NCBI GenBank assembly: GCA_902622545.1
Contig: CACNQD010000004.1
Span: 1 to 64,000 of the forward strand
Length of the DNA: 64,000 bases
Reading direction: 5' to 3'
Source of the DNA: an uncultured Pelagibacteraceae bacterium
GTDB taxonomy: Bacteria > Pseudomonadota > Alphaproteobacteria > Pelagibacterales > Pelagibacteraceae
The notes beneath the pieces are model-generated. The model was not told the DNA's origin. It saw only the letters and a list, made by a program, of their open reading frames with translations, and searched no databases. The position numbers were made by a program, and so were the translations under genes. The number at the start of each line of letters is the position of its first letter. The first letter of the stretch is position 1. Shown in pieces: positions 1-13,339 of the stretch.

Positions 1-466
1 ATAATTGAAACAAGTGTATATAATCTGTATAAAGGACATTGCCAATAGAATGTGTATTTGTAATATTGGTAGTCGAAAGATTTATAAAGTCATTACTTAA
101 ATCAGGTTTTAATTTCCATCCACCAATCACAATTAATAATTCAAAGAAAATTATTAAACTCACAATCATTCCTACTGGAATATGTTTGCTTCCTGTGACA
201 GCACCAAACCATTGGTTTTTTTGCTGAGCAACGTTCAACATCATAACCACAAATAAAAACAATACAGCTACAGCGCCCACATATACAATCAACATTATCA
301 TTCCAAGAAATTCTGCACCTATTAAAATGAATAAGCAAGAAATACTAATAAAATCTAAGATTAAAAAAAAAACTGAGTGAACTGTGTTTTTTGAAGCTGT
401 TACCATTATTGCTGATACAATTGCTATTAATGAAAATATGTAAAAAAAAAATGCGTGAGCTGGCAT
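1..466 (-). CDS. nuoJ: NADH-quinone oxidoreductase subunit J (partial, runs off window start)
   Basis: Minus-strand frame starting at 466 reads MPAHAFFFYIFSLIAIVSAIMVTASKNTVHSVFFLILDFISISCLFILIGAEFLGMIMLIVYVGAVAVLFLFVVMML, typical NuoJ; adjacent to nuoI. Confidence 0.9.
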   Translation of the reverse strand, partial: MPAHAFFFYIFSLIAIVSAIMVTASKNTVHSVFFLILDFISISCLFILIGAEFLGMIMLIVYVGAVAVLFLFVVMMLNVAQQKNQWFGAVTGSKHIPVGMIVSLIIFFELLIVIGGWKLKPDLSNDFINLSTTNITNTHSIGNVLYTDYIHLFQL

Positions 467-474
467 GTAAATAA

Positions 475-960
475 TTATCTATGTGGATTATCTGCCTTAA
501 TATTTGCGGCTAAAACACTTTCCCATCTGTCTCCATTTTCAAGAAGTTTTTCTTTTGTATAATACAGCTCTTCTCTGGTTTCTGTTGCGAACTCAAAATT
601 TGGGCCTTGCACAATCGCATCTACAGGACAAGACTCTTCGCATAAACCACAATATATGCACTTTAGCATATCGATATCATATCTAGTAGTTTTTCTGCTA
701 CCATCTTCTCTTTCACTAGACTCTATTGTAATTGCTTGCGCTGGACAAACAGCTTCACATAACTTACATGCAATACATCTTTCTTCTCCATTAGGATATC
801 TTCTTAATGCGTGCTCTCCTCTAAACCTTGGACTTATTTTACCCTTTTCAAAAGGGTAGTTGATAGTTTTTTTTGGTTTAAACATTTCTTTTATCGCGAT
901 CATTAAACCTCTTAAAAAATCAAACATAAAAACAGTTTTTATAAATCTTGAAATTTTCAT
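475..960 (-). CDS. nuoI: NADH-quinone oxidoreductase subunit I
   Basis: Two 4Fe-4S motifs ([24 protein letters not shown]); nuo operon context. Confidence 0.97.
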   Translation of the reverse strand: MKISRFIKTVFMFDFLRGLMIAIKEMFKPKKTINYPFEKGKISPRFRGEHALRRYPNGEERCIACKLCEAVCPAQAITIESSEREDGSRKTTRYDIDMLKCIYCGLCEESCPVDAIVQGPNFEFATETREELYYTKEKLLENGDRWESVLAANIKADNPHR

Positions 961-962
961 AA

Positions 963-1961
963 TTAGCTTTTTGGTAATAGATCAAAATACAATAAGTAGC
1001 CAGAAGTTAAAACAACCCAAATTAATGAAATTGGTAAAAATACTTTCCATCCTAGTCTCATCAATTGATCATATCTATATCTTGGTACAATAGCTTTAAC
1101 TAAAGCAAATAAAATAAATAAAAAAAGTATTTTTATAACTAGCCACAGTGGATCTGGTACCATTGTAAAGGGAAAAATATCTAAAGGTGAGAGCCAACCA
1201 CCTAAAAACAATATAGAACCTAATGCACACATTAATAGAATATTTGCATATTCGCCCAACCAAAACATTGCATACATCATTCCTGAATATTCTGTTTGGT
1301 ATCCAGATACTAACTCTGCCTCTGCTTCGGGCAAATCAAATGGTGGTCGATTTGTCTCTGCTAACGCAGAAATAAAAAAAATTACAAACATAGGAAAAAG
1401 TGGAACCACAAACCATATGTTTTCTTGAGCTAAAACAATGTCACCTAAATTTAAAGAACCTACACATAGTAAAACATTTATTATTATTACACCTATTGAA
1501 ACTTCATAAGAAACCATTTGTGCAGCAGATCTAATCGAGCCTAAAAAAGGATATTTTGAGTTTGAGGCCCAACCTCCCATTATAATTCCATACACACCTA
1601 ACGATGAAATTGCAAAAATATATAATATTCCAACATTAATGTCTGCTAGCACAAAATCTTCACTAAATGGAATTACTGCCCAAGCCACTAAAGCAAGTGT
1701 CATTGTAACTATGGGAGCAAGAATAAAAATAATTTTGTTTGAGCTTGCAGGAATTATTATTTCTTTAAATATGTATTTTAAAGCATCCGCTAAAGATTGG
1801 AGTAATCCAAATGGTCCAACAACGTTTGGTCCTTTTCTTTTCTGAACAAAAGCCCAAATACGTCTATCTAACCATACTATCATAGCGACTGAAACCAAAA
1901 CTGGTAGCAAAAGAAACAAAATTTTGTAAGTCTCTGAAAATAAAATATTTAAATACTCCAC
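963..1961 (-). CDS. nuoH: NADH-quinone oxidoreductase subunit H
   Basis: [47 protein letters not shown] motifs. Confidence 0.97.
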   Translation of the reverse strand: MEYLNILFSETYKILFLLLPVLVSVAMIVWLDRRIWAFVQKRKGPNVVGPFGLLQSLADALKYIFKEIIIPASSNKIIFILAPIVTMTLALVAWAVIPFSEDFVLADINVGILYIFAISSLGVYGIIMGGWASNSKYPFLGSIRSAAQMVSYEVSIGVIIINVLLCVGSLNLGDIVLAQENIWFVVPLFPMFVIFFISALAETNRPPFDLPEAEAELVSGYQTEYSGMMYAMFWLGEYANILLMCALGSILFLGGWLSPLDIFPFTMVPDPLWLVIKILFLFILFALVKAIVPRYRYDQLMRLGWKVFLPISLIWVVLTSGYLLYFDLLPKS

Positions 1962-1962
1962 T

Positions 1963-3984
1963 TTATCCTTCTGTACCTGTTTTTTTTAATTTGGATCTAA
2001 TATTTCTACATTCATTCATAGTTTTTGATGATCTAGCGATAACATTTGAATGATAATAATCTATAGGCAAAGTTAAAATCTTTTCATTTATATATTCTTC
2101 TTTGAATAAATTTGAAAATTCGTTTTTTTTATTTGAGTTAATATGATTGTTCATTGCAGTCAAAAGTTCATTTTTATCTTTAAATAATCCATTTCCATCA
2201 ATTAATTTAGATATTTCATTAATTATAACCCAATCTTCCTTTGCTTCACCAGGAGGGTAAGAAGCTTTAAATGCCATCTGCAACTTTCCCTCTAAGTTTG
2301 TAAAATATCCATTTTGTTCTGTAAATGCTGCACCTGGCAGCACAAGATCAGCTATTTCAGCACCTTTGTCTCCATGACTTCCTATATAAACTATAAATTC
2401 ATTTTTTTTACTTATTGAGATATTATCTTGACCAATTAAAAATATTATTTCAAAAAAGTTTTTGTCTATTTTTTCCAATGTTTCGTTTGTTTTACAAACT
2501 ATATCTAGGTCATATGAACCAACAGCTGAGGCATTGGTATTAAGAATATTTAGTGAATTCCATTCCTCGGTAATTTTATTATTTTCATTTAGAAATTTTT
2601 TGAAACCTTCAAACATATATTTAGATGAATTCATTGTAAGAGCTGACTCACCAAATATTACTAAAGGGTATTTTGCATTTTTAATTTTACTTGAGATATC
2701 ACAATTATTTTCGATAATTTTTTTTACTTCCTCTGTCGTATTTGAAAGTACTTTATAATTGTACGTAAGGTCTCCTAAATCCTCTAAAGAAAAAATTTCT
2801 GTATTATTTTTTAAAAAAGACTTTCTAATTCTAGCATTCAGCATTGTAGCTTCATATCTTGGATTTGTGCCAATTAATAAAATCAAATCGCTTTTTTCAA
2901 TACCTTTGATTTCAGAATTAAAAAGGTAGTTTTTTCTATCATTTAAATTTATATAAATATTTTTTTCTCTAGACTCTAAATTTTTTGATTTTAGAACTTT
3001 ATGAAACAATTCTTTACACGCAAACAATGTTTCCATATTTGTAAGATCACCAGTTAAACCTGCTATTTTTTCAGGTTTTGTTACATTTATTTTATCTTTT
3101 AAAATTTGAAGTGCATCTTGCCAACTAATTTTTTTAAAATTATTTTTTTTTTTAATATAAGGAGCATCTAATCTCTGGTACTTCAAACCATCGCATGCAT
3201 ATCTAGTCTTATCCGAAATCCATTCTTCATTAATATCTTCATTTATTTTTGGCAAGATTCTTTTTACTTCCCATCCATAAGTATCAACACGTATATTGGA
3301 ACCTACTGCATCCATAACGTCTACAGTTTCAGTTTTTTTTAACTCCCAGGGTCTTGCTTCAAATACATATGGTTTAGAGGTAAGTGCTCCGACTGGACAT
3401 AAATCAATAACATTTGCTGATAGTTCAGATTCCATTGCCTTTTCTAGATAAGTTGTTATTTGCATATCTTCACCTCTGCCAATAGCACCAATTTCTGGTA
3501 CTCCAGCAACCTCAGTTGCAAATCTTACGCACCTTGTGCAATGTATACATCTAGTCATCTGAGTTTTTATTAGTGGCCCCATATATTTTTCTGGTACAAA
3601 TCTTTTATTTTCCTTAAATCTTGATTTATCAATTCCATAAAACATTGATTGATCTTGTAAGTCACATTCCCCACCTTGGTCGCAAACGGGGCAATCTAAA
3701 GGATGATTTGCTAAAAGAAATTCCATTACTCCTTTTCTAGCCTTTTCAACTAGTTCTGTATTTGTTTTGATGTTCATTCCATCTGCAACTGGCATTGCGC
3801 ATGACGCAACTGGTTTTTTTGATTTTTCAATTTCCACCAAGCACATTCTACAGTTACCAGCAATTGATAGTTTTTCGTGATAACAGAACCTAGGTATCTC
3901 CGCTCCTGCTATTTCACAAGCTTGTAAAACTGTTAGACCTTCCTCTACCTCAATATCAATGTCATTAACTTTAACTTTTAACAT
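1963..3984 (-). CDS. nuoG: NADH-quinone oxidoreductase subunit G (start likely MLKVKVND at 3984 rather than 4017)
   Basis: N-terminal 2Fe-2S ferredoxin and 4Fe-4S motifs ([23 protein letters not shown]). Confidence 0.95.
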   Translation of the reverse strand: MLKVKVNDIDIEVEEGLTVLQACEIAGAEIPRFCYHEKLSIAGNCRMCLVEIEKSKKPVASCAMPVADGMNIKTNTELVEKARKGVMEFLLANHPLDCPVCDQGGECDLQDQSMFYGIDKSRFKENKRFVPEKYMGPLIKTQMTRCIHCTRCVRFATEVAGVPEIGAIGRGEDMQITTYLEKAMESELSANVIDLCPVGALTSKPYVFEARPWELKKTETVDVMDAVGSNIRVDTYGWEVKRILPKINEDINEEWISDKTRYACDGLKYQRLDAPYIKKKNNFKKISWQDALQILKDKINVTKPEKIAGLTGDLTNMETLFACKELFHKVLKSKNLESREKNIYINLNDRKNYLFNSEIKGIEKSDLILLIGTNPRYEATMLNARIRKSFLKNNTEIFSLEDLGDLTYNYKVLSNTTEEVKKIIENNCDISSKIKNAKYPLVIFGESALTMNSSKYMFEGFKKFLNENNKITEEWNSLNILNTNASAVGSYDLDIVCKTNETLEKIDKNFFEIIFLIGQDNISISKKNEFIVYIGSHGDKGAEIADLVLPGAAFTEQNGYFTNLEGKLQMAFKASYPPGEAKEDWVIINEISKLIDGNGLFKDKNELLTAMNNHINSNKKNEFSNLFKEEYINEKILTLPIDYYHSNVIARSSKTMNECRNIRSKLKKTGTEG

Positions 3985-5314
3985 TTTTAATATCTTCCTC
4001 CAATATATGTTGGTCAATTAAATATGGAATATTTTTATTATTTTTAACTAATGGATCAAAATTATTTCTCTCGATAATTTCTTTTTTGAAATGTCTTAGT
4101 AAACCTTGTACCGGCCAGGCTGATCCTTCTCCAAACGCACAAATAGTATGACCTTCAATTTGTTTGGTGACATCAGAAAGCATGTTAACCTCATCTTTTG
4201 AAGCTTCTCCCTTTGCCATCCTTTCCAAAATTCTCCACATCCAACCTGAACCTTCTCTGCATGGTGTGCATTGTCCACAACTTTCATGTTTATAAAATCT
4301 AGCTATCCTAGCCATACATTTAATAATGTCTTGATCTTTATTTATAACAATTATTCCTGCTGTTCCTAAACCACTGTTATTTTCCACTAGTGAATCAAAG
4401 TCCATAGTTATATTTTCACTTATTTCTTTGCTTAACATTGGCATAGATGAACCTCCTGGAATAACAGCTTGTAAATTATCCCATCCCCCAACAACTCCAC
4501 CAGCATGTTTTTCTATTAAATCTTTTAATTTAATACCCATCTCTTCCTCAACGTTACATGGGCTATTAACATTTCCTGAAATACAAAATATTTTAGTTCC
4601 AGTATTTTTTGGTTTACCCAAAGATGCAAACCATTTTGATCCTTTTCTTAATATTGTTGGTACTACCGCTATAGTCTCGACGTTATTTATGATTGTGGGA
4701 CATCCATATAATCCTACGATAGCTGGAAAAGGTGGTTTTAACCTTGGTTGTCCTTTATTACCCTCAATGCTCTCTAAAAGAGCAGTTTCTTCACCACAGA
4801 TATATGCGCCTGCACCATAGTGTATATAAATATCAAGTTCCCACCCAGTACCTGATGAATTTTTTCCAATTAGATTAGCTTTGTAAGCTTCATCAATTGC
4901 TTTTTGAAGTTTTAAACCTTCATTATAATATTCTCCTCTCAAATAAATGTAACATTTATGAGCGTTGACTGCGTATGATGCAATTAAACAACCCTCAATA
5001 AGTTTATGAGGTTCAAATCTTAAAATATCTCTATCTTTACATGTGCCAGGCTCAGACTCATCAGCATTTATCACTAGATAATGAGGTTTTGATCCAACTT
5101 TTTTTGGTGCGAAGGACCACTTTAAGCCAGTTGGAAAACCCGCTCCTCCTCTACCCCTTAACTCTGATTTTTTTACTTCTTCTATAATCCAATCTCGTCC
5201 TTTAGAGCAAATTTCTTTTGTATTAGACCAATCACCCCTATTTTTTGCTGAGTCTATGTCTGCACCCAAGTCATTATATAAATTTTTAAAAATTCTATCT
5301 TTATCTTCAAGCAT
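3971..5314 (-). CDS. nuoF: NADH-quinone oxidoreductase subunit F
   Basis: [27 protein letters not shown] motifs. Confidence 0.97.
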   Translation of the reverse strand: MLEDKDRIFKNLYNDLGADIDSAKNRGDWSNTKEICSKGRDWIIEEVKKSELRGRGGAGFPTGLKWSFAPKKVGSKPHYLVINADESEPGTCKDRDILRFEPHKLIEGCLIASYAVNAHKCYIYLRGEYYNEGLKLQKAIDEAYKANLIGKNSSGTGWELDIYIHYGAGAYICGEETALLESIEGNKGQPRLKPPFPAIVGLYGCPTIINNVETIAVVPTILRKGSKWFASLGKPKNTGTKIFCISGNVNSPCNVEEEMGIKLKDLIEKHAGGVVGGWDNLQAVIPGGSSMPMLSKEISENITMDFDSLVENNSGLGTAGIIVINKDQDIIKCMARIARFYKHESCGQCTPCREGSGWMWRILERMAKGEASKDEVNMLSDVTKQIEGHTICAFGEGSAWPVQGLLRHFKKEIIERNNFDPLVKNNKNIPYLIDQHILEEDIKNVKS

Positions 5315-5915
5315 TCTTATTTTCCAGTAGAGTTTGTCTGTTTTTTTCAGGTTCTGAATTTACTCTTCCACGATATGAACCTGGTTTAGGTTTTATATCT
5401 TTTAAAATATCTTTAATTATACTTTCAAACTGTTTTACATTTAGATCCTCATAATAATCTTCATTAATTTGAGCCATTGGAGCACTTATGCATGCACCTA
5501 AACACTCAACCTCAGTCCAAGAGCAATTTTTTTTGTCGGGGGATTCATTTTCTTTTTCAGAAATATTTTTTTTACAAACATCAACAAGTTTATATGCTCC
5601 TCTTATCATGCATGGTGTTGTTGTACAAATTTGTATAAAATATTTTCCAACAGGACTCAAATTGTACATTGAGTAAAAGGTTGCAACCTCATAAACATTT
5701 ATGTAAGAAATATCTAAATATTTAGCTATATATTTCATAGCAGCTAAAGGTATCCAGTTATTATTTTGTTTTTGCGCTAAATAAAGCAGCGCCATAACTG
5801 CGCTCTTCTTTTTTCCAGTTGGATAATTTAAAACTATTTTTTTTGCTAAACTCAAATTCTCTTCACTAAATTCAAATTTATCTGGTTGCTCTTTAGAAAC
5901 TTTTTTTAAACTCAT
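5307..5915 (-). CDS. nuoE: NADH-quinone oxidoreductase subunit E
   Basis: [12 protein letters not shown]...[10 protein letters not shown] 2Fe-2S thioredoxin-like. Confidence 0.96.
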   Translation of the reverse strand: MSLKKVSKEQPDKFEFSEENLSLAKKIVLNYPTGKKKSAVMALLYLAQKQNNNWIPLAAMKYIAKYLDISYINVYEVATFYSMYNLSPVGKYFIQICTTTPCMIRGAYKLVDVCKKNISEKENESPDKKNCSWTEVECLGACISAPMAQINEDYYEDLNVKQFESIIKDILKDIKPKPGSYRGRVNSEPEKNRQTLLENKNA

Positions 5916-7087
5916 CGATCAATCTCTCCAAAAACTATATCTAAGGAACCTAGAACAGCTGGTACATCAGCTAACATGTGTCCTTTAATTAAGTAATCCA
6001 TTGCTTGCAGATGGGAAAAACCTGGTGCTCTAATTTTACATTTATAAGGTCTGTTAGTTCCATCTGAAATTAAATAAACCCCAAATTCACCTTTAGGTGC
6101 CTCAACAGCGGTATAAATTTCATCTTTTTTAACTCTATATCCCTCAGTAAACAATTTAAAATGGTGTATTAAAGCCTCCATTGATTGTTTAATCTCATTT
6201 TTTGGTGGAGGTGTAAGTTTGTTATCCATAGATTTAACTGGACCTTTGGGGAGAGTTTTTAAACATTGTTCAATAATTTTTACACTTTCTCTCATTTCTT
6301 CAATTCTACACAAATATCTATCGTAACAGTCTCCATTCTTTCCAATCGGAATTTTAAAATCTATTTGTTCATAACAATCATAAGGTTGTGATTTTCTTAA
6401 ATCCCATGGTATTCCTGAACCTCTGAGCATTACTCCTGAAAAAGAGTAATTTAATGCATCTTCTTTAGACACAATTCCAATATCAACGTTTCTTTGTTTA
6501 AATATTCTGTTATCTGTTAACAATGTTTCTAAATCATCAATTATTTTTGGAAAAGTTCTACAAAAGTCCAAAATATCTTTTTCTAGACCTCTTGGTAAAT
6601 CTTTATGTACACCACCTGGTCTAAAATAATTAGCATGTAGTCTCGAACCAGATACTCTTTCATAAAAACCCATCAATTTTTCTCTTTCTTCAAATCCCCA
6701 AAGAGAAGGTGTTAAAGCTCCAACATCTAATGCTTGTGTAGTAATATTTAAAATATGACTTAAAATTCTACCAATTTCGCAAAAAATTACTCTTATATAT
6801 TGTCCTCTAATTGGAACTTCAACATTCATAATTTTTTCAATTGCAAGAGCAAATGCATGTTCTTGATTCATAGGTGCAACGTAATCAAGTCGATCGAAAT
6901 AAGGTATAGCTTGTGAGTAAGTTTTGTTTTCAATTAATTTTTCAGTACCTCTGTGTAATAAACCTATGTGTGGATCTGCTTTTTCAACTATTTCACCATC
7001 CAATTCTAATATTAATCTTAAAACACCATGTGCGGCAGGGTGCTGGGGGCCAAAATTTAAATTAAGAGTTTTTTTTTCTTTAGTCAT
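5912..7087 (-). CDS. nuoD: NADH-quinone oxidoreductase subunit D
   Basis: [29 protein letters not shown] motifs. Confidence 0.98.
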   Translation of the reverse strand: MTKEKKTLNLNFGPQHPAAHGVLRLILELDGEIVEKADPHIGLLHRGTEKLIENKTYSQAIPYFDRLDYVAPMNQEHAFALAIEKIMNVEVPIRGQYIRVIFCEIGRILSHILNITTQALDVGALTPSLWGFEEREKLMGFYERVSGSRLHANYFRPGGVHKDLPRGLEKDILDFCRTFPKIIDDLETLLTDNRIFKQRNVDIGIVSKEDALNYSFSGVMLRGSGIPWDLRKSQPYDCYEQIDFKIPIGKNGDCYDRYLCRIEEMRESVKIIEQCLKTLPKGPVKSMDNKLTPPPKNEIKQSMEALIHHFKLFTEGYRVKKDEIYTAVEAPKGEFGVYLISDGTNRPYKCKIRAPGFSHLQAMDYLIKGHMLADVPAVLGSLDIVFGEIDR

Positions 7088-7673
7088 TTTTTTTTTGTAT
7101 TTCTTTTATGTATTCTGTTCCTTCCCAAGGACTTGAATAGTCAAAATTTCTATAATTTTGTTCAAGTTTTACTGGCTCATAAATTACTTTTTTCTTTTCC
7201 TCGCTGTATCTAACTTCTGAATGACCAGTTATAGGAAAATCTTTCCTCAAAGGATGCCCAGAAAAACCATAGTCTGTAAGTATTCTTCTTAAATCTGGAT
7301 GATCATTAAATTTAATACCATACATATCAAAAACCTCTCTTTCCATCCAATTAGCAGATGGAAAAATTTTTGTAAGAGAATTAACTATTTCTTTTTCATT
7401 GATTTTAAATGATATATTAATTCTTAAATTATATTCATGGCTTAAAAATAAGTAAATCATTTTAAACCTGTTTTCATTTCCAATATAATCCACTGCGGTA
7501 ATATCTATTAATTGCCTAAATTTAGTTGAATTGTTTTTCTTTAAAAAAATTACAACATCAAGCAGTGAATCTTTATTTATCTGAATTTCAAGTTGATTAT
7601 GATTAATTCTAGATGAATTAATTTTTGTTGTTAATTCAGAATTAATTTTTTTTTCTAAGTTTGATAATGACAT
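7080..7673 (-). CDS. nuoC: NADH-quinone oxidoreductase subunit C (ORF open to 7694; start probably MSLSN)
   Basis: Operon context; [40 protein letters not shown]. Confidence 0.95.
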   Translation of the reverse strand: MSLSNLEKKINSELTTKINSSRINHNQLEIQINKDSLLDVVIFLKKNNSTKFRQLIDITAVDYIGNENRFKMIYLFLSHEYNLRINISFKINEKEIVNSLTKIFPSANWMEREVFDMYGIKFNDHPDLRRILTDYGFSGHPLRKDFPITGHSEVRYSEEKKKVIYEPVKLEQNYRNFDYSSPWEGTEYIKEIQKKND

Positions 7674-7674
7674 T

Positions 7675-8196
7675 TTATCTTTGTAAAGATCCACGATTCC
7701 TTATTTTTTTCTGAAGTTGTAATATTCCGTATAACAATGCTTCAGCCGAAGGTGGGCAACCAGGCACATACACATCGACCGGGACTATTCTGTCACAACC
7801 TCTAACAACCGAGTAAGAGTAATGATAGTAACCACCTCCGTTTGCACAGCTACCCATAGATATTACATATCTAGGTTCAGGCATTTGATCATAAACTTTT
7901 CTTAAAGCTGGTGCCATTTTATTTGTTAATGTTCCTGCAACAATCATTACATCTGATTGCCTGGGTGATGCTCTAGGTGCTGCTCCAAATCTCTCTAGAT
8001 CATATCTCGGCATAGATGTTTGCATCATTTCCACAGCACAACATGCAAGACCAAATGTCATCCAATGTAATGATCCTGAGCGAGCCCAATTAATCAAATT
8101 ATCCATTGATGTAGTGATAAAACCTTTATCTGCAAATTCTTTTGCAAGATCTTTAAATTCCTCAGGTATTTGTTTTTCTCTATCTGCTAAATTCAT
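7675..8196 (-). CDS. nuoB: NADH-quinone oxidoreductase subunit B
   Basis: [41 protein letters not shown] motifs. Confidence 0.98.
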   Translation of the reverse strand: MNLADREKQIPEEFKDLAKEFADKGFITTSMDNLINWARSGSLHWMTFGLACCAVEMMQTSMPRYDLERFGAAPRASPRQSDVMIVAGTLTNKMAPALRKVYDQMPEPRYVISMGSCANGGGYYHYSYSVVRGCDRIVPVDVYVPGCPPSAEALLYGILQLQKKIRNRGSLQR

Positions 8197-8197
8197 A

Positions 8198-8566
8198 TTA
8201 TTCCCAATCTAATGCACCTTTCTTCCATTCATAAATAAAACCAATAGTTAAAATAAATAAAAATAACATCATGGAAAAGAAACCAAAATAACCTATGTTG
8301 CCTAAAGTTATTGCCCAAGGAAAAAGAAATGCTATTTCTAAATCAAAAATAATAAATAGAATTGCTACAAGATAAAATCTTATATCAAATTCCATTCTAG
8401 AGTCGTTAAATGGTTCAAAACCACACTCATAAGCAGATAGCTTTTCTGGATCAGGATTTTTCGGTGATAAAGCAAAATTAAGTATAACAAAACCCAAGCT
8501 TAGTAATATAGCAATGGTTAAAAAAATTATTATAGTTAAATAATTATTTAAAAATTCTAAAGACAT
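8198..8566 (-). CDS. nuoA: NADH-quinone oxidoreductase subunit A
   Basis: [44 protein letters not shown]. Confidence 0.96.
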   Translation of the reverse strand: MSLEFLNNYLTIIIFLTIAILLSLGFVILNFALSPKNPDPEKLSAYECGFEPFNDSRMEFDIRFYLVAILFIIFDLEIAFLFPWAITLGNIGYFGFFSMMLFLFILTIGFIYEWKKGALDWE

Positions 8567-8670
8567 ATCATTTATATATAATTTTTTATGCTAATTGAAA
8601 GTGCAGTTACGTCACGTTTTTATTGGCTTATTTGCTATAAGATTTCGTTAATTGATAATAGTTATCATTA

Positions 8671-8747
8671 TGGCGGGAGTGACGGGACTCGAACCCGCGA
8701 CCTATCGCGTGACAGGCGATCGCTCTAACCAACTGAGCTACACCCCC
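8671..8747 (-). tRNA. tRNA-Asp (anticodon GTC)
   Basis: Cloverleaf on reverse strand GGGGGTGTAGCTCAGTTGGTTAGAGCGATCGCCTGTCACGCGATAGGTCGCGGGTTCGAGTCCCGTCACTCCCGCCA; encoded CCA. Confidence 0.96.
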
Positions 8748-8757
8748 TAAATTTTTT

Positions 8758-8833
8758 TGGTGGGCAGTAAAGGACTCGAACCTTTGACCCCCTCGGTGTA
8801 AACGAGATGCTCTACCAACTGAGCTAACCGCCC
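8758..8833 (-). tRNA. tRNA-Val (anticodon TAC)
   Basis: Reverse strand GGGCGGTTAGCTCAGTTGGTAGAGCATCTCGTTTACACCGAGGGGGTCAAAGGTTCGAGTCCTTTACTGCCCACCA. Confidence 0.95.
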
Positions 8834-8883
8834 TCCAAAGTGTTTAACTAATACATCAGTAGAAAGATAATGTAAATTATTTA

Positions 8884-11271
8884 TTATTGAATACTTGCGG
8901 GTGTTTTTTCGCTTTTTTTACTGTCAGATATACTATCAACTTCAACCCATTCAACTGATTTTAAATTTTTTGTTAAAGCTATTTTTAATACTTCATCAGC
9001 TGTCTCAACAGTAATAATTTTAATATCATCTTTTACTTTTTTTGGTATATCAATTAAGTCTTTTTTATTTTCTTTTGGAATTAAGACTTCTTTAATACCA
9101 GCTCTATGTGCCGCAAGTAATTTTTCTTTTAAACCGCCTATCGGTAAAACTTGTCCTGTAACAGTTACCTCGCCTGTCATAGCAACATCTTTATTTACTG
9201 GGATTTTAGTTATAGAAGAAACTATTGAAGTGACCATAGCGATACCAGCGGATGGTCCATCTTTTGGAGTAGCCCCCTCTGGTACATGAATATGAAAATC
9301 TTTTTTTTCAAATGTAGGCGGTATGATGCCAAAATCTAAGCACTTAGACCTTACATAAGATTTAGCAGCTTTAACTGACTCCTGCATAACATCACCTAAT
9401 TTACCTGTGATTTGCATTCTACCTTTTCCTGGCATGTTAACAGTCTCAATTTTTAAAATTTCACCACCAAATTCAGTCCATGCCAAACCTGTTACTATTC
9501 CAATTTTATTAGTTTCTTCAATTTCCCCAAATTTAAATTTTCTTACACCTAAAAAGTTTGATAAATTTTTACTATCAACTTTAACTGTTTCGGATTCTTT
9601 ATTGACAACTTTTTTAACAACCTTTCTTGATATTTTAGATATTTCTCTTTCTAAATTTCTCACTCCAGACTCTTTTGTATAATATCTTATTACATCTTTG
9701 ATAGTATCATCATCAAAGTTCATCTCACCTTCTTTTACTCCGTTATCTTTAATTTGCTTAGGTAACAAATATTTATTCGCTATATTAATTTTTTCGTCCT
9801 CTGTGTAACCAGGAATTCTTATTACTTCCATCCTATCAAGAAGTGGTGGAAGAATATTTAATGTATTCGCAGTTGTCACAAACAAAACATCTGAAAGATC
9901 ATAATCTACCTCTAGATAATGATCATTAAATGTTGTGTTTTGCTCTGGATCTAAAGCCTCCAATAAGGCTGATGAAGGATCTCCTCTATAATCATTTCCG
10001 ACTTTGTCAATCTCATCGAGTAAAAATAAAGGATTTTTAGTTCCAGCTTTTTTCATCATTTGAATAATTTTTCCTGGTAGTGAGCCTATATAAGTTCTTC
10101 TGTGTCCTCTAATTTCAGCTTCATCTCTAACGCCACCGAGTGACATTCTTACAAATTGTCTGTTGGTTGCTTTTGCAATCGATTTTCCCAAAGAAGTTTT
10201 TCCAACTCCTGGTGGTCCTACCAAACATAATATTGGCCCTCTAATTTTGTTCATTCTTTTTTGAACTGCTAAAAATTCTATAATTCTTTCTTTCACTTTT
10301 TCTAATCCAAAGTGATCTTCATCTAAAATATTTAAAGCTTTATTAAGATCTATGTCTACTTTGTCTTTTTTAAACCACGGTATGTCAATCATCCAATCTA
10401 AATAATTTCTAACAACTGTTGCCTCTGCTGACATAGGGCTCATGTTTTTAAGTTTTTTTAATTCTGACATGCATTTTTTTTCAACTTCTTTTGGCATTTT
10501 CGATCTTAGGATAGCTTTATTCAAACTCGATGTTTCATCTTTACCGTCCTCTATTTCGCCTAATTCTTTTTGTATAGCCTTAAGTTGTTCATTTAAATAA
10601 TATTCTCTTTGTGTTTTTTCCATTTGAGTTTTAACTCTTCCGCGTATTCTTTTTTCAACTCCAATAATACTGGTCTCATTATCCATAATTTTATTTATTA
10701 GATTAAGTCTTTTTTTTAAGTCTAAAGTTTCGAAAACTTGTTGTTTTTCAGAAATGGTAGCATTTAAGTGTGATGCTATATTATCTGAGATTTTTGATGG
10801 ATCTTTTAAAACCTTAATATTATTTATTGTTTCATTAGAAATTTTCTTATTTATTGATGTAAGTTTCTCTAATTTTTTTATTGAATTAAGCGCTAGGGGC
10901 ATTAAATCTTCGTCTTTATTAATAATCTCATTCAGTTTTTCAAAAGAGCAAGACAGAAAGACATTATTATCTAAAAATTCATTTATTTTAACTCTAGATA
11001 TACCTTCTACTAAAACTTTTACTGTTCCATCAGGTAATTTAAGTAATTGTAAAATACTACTTTCGCATCCGTAATTAAAAATATCAATCTTTTTTGGGTC
11101 ATCTACTTCAGAATTTTTTTGTGTTACTAAGACAATTTTTTTATCCTTTTTCATTGCTTCATTTAAGGCGGTAATAGACTTGTCTCTTCCAACAAATAAA
11201 GGAATTACCATGTTAGGAAAAACTACTATGTCTCTTAAAGGCAGTAATGCTGAATTAAATTTTACTTCCAT
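8884..11271 (-). CDS. lon: ATP-dependent Lon protease
   Basis: GPPGVGKTSLGKSIA Walker A, catalytic PKDGPSAG motif. Confidence 0.98.
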   Translation of the reverse strand: MEVKFNSALLPLRDIVVFPNMVIPLFVGRDKSITALNEAMKKDKKIVLVTQKNSEVDDPKKIDIFNYGCESSILQLLKLPDGTVKVLVEGISRVKINEFLDNNVFLSCSFEKLNEIINKDEDLMPLALNSIKKLEKLTSINKKISNETINNIKVLKDPSKISDNIASHLNATISEKQQVFETLDLKKRLNLINKIMDNETSIIGVEKRIRGRVKTQMEKTQREYYLNEQLKAIQKELGEIEDGKDETSSLNKAILRSKMPKEVEKKCMSELKKLKNMSPMSAEATVVRNYLDWMIDIPWFKKDKVDIDLNKALNILDEDHFGLEKVKERIIEFLAVQKRMNKIRGPILCLVGPPGVGKTSLGKSIAKATNRQFVRMSLGGVRDEAEIRGHRRTYIGSLPGKIIQMMKKAGTKNPLFLLDEIDKVGNDYRGDPSSALLEALDPEQNTTFNDHYLEVDYDLSDVLFVTTANTLNILPPLLDRMEVIRIPGYTEDEKINIANKYLLPKQIKDNGVKEGEMNFDDDTIKDVIRYYTKESGVRNLEREISKISRKVVKKVVNKESETVKVDSKNLSNFLGVRKFKFGEIEETNKIGIVTGLAWTEFGGEILKIETVNMPGKGRMQITGKLGDVMQESVKAAKSYVRSKCLDFGIIPPTFEKKDFHIHVPEGATPKDGPSAGIAMVTSIVSSITKIPVNKDVAMTGEVTVTGQVLPIGGLKEKLLAAHRAGIKEVLIPKENKKDLIDIPKKVKDDIKIITVETADEVLKIALTKNLKSVEWVEVDSISDSKKSEKTPASIQ

Positions 11272-11336
11272 AATGTAATTATATGGATATTAAACTAAAT
11301 AATGCAATAGTTTTTTGTCTTTTATTAAGTGCAATA

Positions 11337-12602
11337 TCACGCAGCAGAGGTTTTGGACTTGTCTTTATCTTGCTTATTCTTTGAATGCACAACAATTGGC
11401 TGAGTTTCTCCCTTCACTGAGCTAACGTCCACAATAACCTCGCTCACATTTTCAAGGCTAGGTAGTTCAAACATTGTTTTTAATAAAACATTTTCTAATA
11501 TTGACCTCAATCCTCTTGCGCCTGTTTTCTTTCTTATAGCTTTTATAGCAACTTCTTTAATTGCGTTGTCTTTAAAGTTTAATTTAACTCCCTCAAGTTT
11601 AAACAATTCTTGGTATTGTTTGATTAAGGAATTTTTTGGCTCTTGTAAGATTTTTATTAGAGATTTTTCATCCAAGTCGTCCAAAGTAGCTGTTATAGGT
11701 AGTCTTCCAATAAATTCGGGTATTAGTCCGTATTTCAATAAATCTTCAGGTTCCAAACTTTTAATCCATTCTCCAGTTTTCTTATCCTCTAAAGATTTTA
11801 CTTTAGCACCAAAACCAATTGATGATCCTTTGTCTCTTAATGATATGATTTTATCCAATCCTGCAAAAGCTCCACCGCAAATAAATAATATATTTGTAGT
11901 ATCTACTTGTAAAAATTCTTGTTGAGGATGTTTTCTGCCTCCTTGAGGTGGAACACTTGCTATTGTGCCCTCCATTATTTTAAGCAATGCTTGTTGGACT
12001 CCTTCACCTGATACGTCTCTTGTTATTGAAGGATTTTCAGACTTTCTACTTATCTTGTCCACCTCATCAATATAAACTATCCCTCTTTGAGCTTTTTCAA
12101 CATTATAGTCCGCTGCTTGTAATAATTTTAAAATTATATTTTCCACATCTTCACCAACATACCCCGCTTCTGTTAGTGTTGTTGCATCAGCCATTGTAAA
12201 TGGTACATCTAAAATCCGGGCTAAAGTTTGAGCAAGTAAAGTTTTTCCACAGCCTGTTGGTCCAATTAAAAGAATATTTGATTTAGCAAGTTCTACATTT
12301 TTACTTGTTTTATTTTCATAATTTAATCTTTTGTAATGGTTGTGAACAGCAACTGATAATACTTTTTTTGCTAGGTCTTGACCTATTACATAATCATCTA
12401 ATACCGAGCAAATCTGTTTTGGTGAGGGAAGTCCATCTTGATGTTTTACAAAAGTGTCTTTGTTTTCTTCCTTAATTATGTCCATACATAATTCTACACA
12501 TTCATCACAAATGAATACTGTAGGACCAGCAATTAATTTTCTTACTTCATGTTGGCTCTTACCACAAAAAGAACAGTATAAAATATTTTTGTTATTACTC
12601 AT
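11337..12602 (-). CDS. clpX: ATP-dependent Clp protease ATP-binding subunit ClpX
   Basis: N-terminal zinc finger [11 protein letters not shown]...[20 protein letters not shown]. Confidence 0.98.
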   Translation of the reverse strand: MSNNKNILYCSFCGKSQHEVRKLIAGPTVFICDECVELCMDIIKEENKDTFVKHQDGLPSPKQICSVLDDYVIGQDLAKKVLSVAVHNHYKRLNYENKTSKNVELAKSNILLIGPTGCGKTLLAQTLARILDVPFTMADATTLTEAGYVGEDVENIILKLLQAADYNVEKAQRGIVYIDEVDKISRKSENPSITRDVSGEGVQQALLKIMEGTIASVPPQGGRKHPQQEFLQVDTTNILFICGGAFAGLDKIISLRDKGSSIGFGAKVKSLEDKKTGEWIKSLEPEDLLKYGLIPEFIGRLPITATLDDLDEKSLIKILQEPKNSLIKQYQELFKLEGVKLNFKDNAIKEVAIKAIRKKTGARGLRSILENVLLKTMFELPSLENVSEVIVDVSSVKGETQPIVVHSKNKQDKDKSKTSAA

Positions 12603-12695
12603 AGAATTTGTAAACGAATCAATTATTTAACTTTAATATATTTTGTGGGTTATGATCAAGTTTCATATTAAAATTTATCTATATATGGTGGAAAA

Positions 12696-13307
12696 CTAAA
12701 TTCTTTTCTCAACTACTTGATCAATTAAACCAAAGTCTTTAGCATTTTCTGGAGTCATAAAATTATCTCTTTCTAGAGCATCTTTAATTTGATCAACATT
12801 TTTGCCAGTATGTTTAGAATATATTTCATTTAACCTTTTCTTTAATGACAATACTTCGTTAGCATGTATCTCTATGTCAGTTACTTGTCCTTGGAAACCC
12901 GCAGAGGGTTGATGAACCATTATTCTTGAATTAGGTAAAGAAAATCTTTTTCCTTTTTTTCCAGCCGCTAAAAGAAAAGAACCCATGGATGCGGCTTGCC
13001 CGATACAGAGAGTTGATACGTCTGGTTTTATGTATTGCATCGTATCATAAATACCTAGTCCTGCTGTCACCAAGCCACCAGGGCTGTTAATATATAAAAA
13101 AATTTCTTTTTTTGGATTTTCAGACTCTAAAAATAATAATTGTGCAGTGATTAATGAAGCTACGTTATCATTTATAGGTCCAACTAAAAAAACTATTCTT
13201 TCCTTTAACAGTCTTGAATAAATATCGTATGCTCTTTCACCTCTTGATGATTGTTCTACAACCATTGGGATAAGAGTGTTCATATACTCTGGTATTTTAG
13301 TGCTCAT
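12696..13307 (-). CDS. clpP: ATP-dependent Clp protease proteolytic subunit ClpP
   Basis: [14 protein letters not shown] catalytic Ser, [12 protein letters not shown] catalytic His. Confidence 0.98.
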   Translation of the reverse strand: MSTKIPEYMNTLIPMVVEQSSRGERAYDIYSRLLKERIVFLVGPINDNVASLITAQLLFLESENPKKEIFLYINSPGGLVTAGLGIYDTMQYIKPDVSTLCIGQAASMGSFLLAAGKKGKRFSLPNSRIMVHQPSAGFQGQVTDIEIHANEVLSLKKRLNEIYSKHTGKNVDQIKDALERDNFMTPENAKDFGLIDQVVEKRI

Positions 13308-13339
13308 AATTACGAATCAGTTACTTATACAACTTGTAA

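Noticed and set aside
4096-4287. 63-aa minus-strand ORF overlapping nuoF
   Set aside because: Alternate frame inside nuoF.
4428-4820. 130-aa plus-strand ORF
   Set aside because: Antisense to nuoF conserved core; no independent support.
8652-8669. Fur-box-like palindrome TGATAATAGTTATCA near tRNA-Asp
   Set aside because: Lies immediately downstream of tRNA-Asp and upstream of nuoA; more likely a short tRNA 3' hairpin or chance AT-rich palindrome; single copy, no iron gene.
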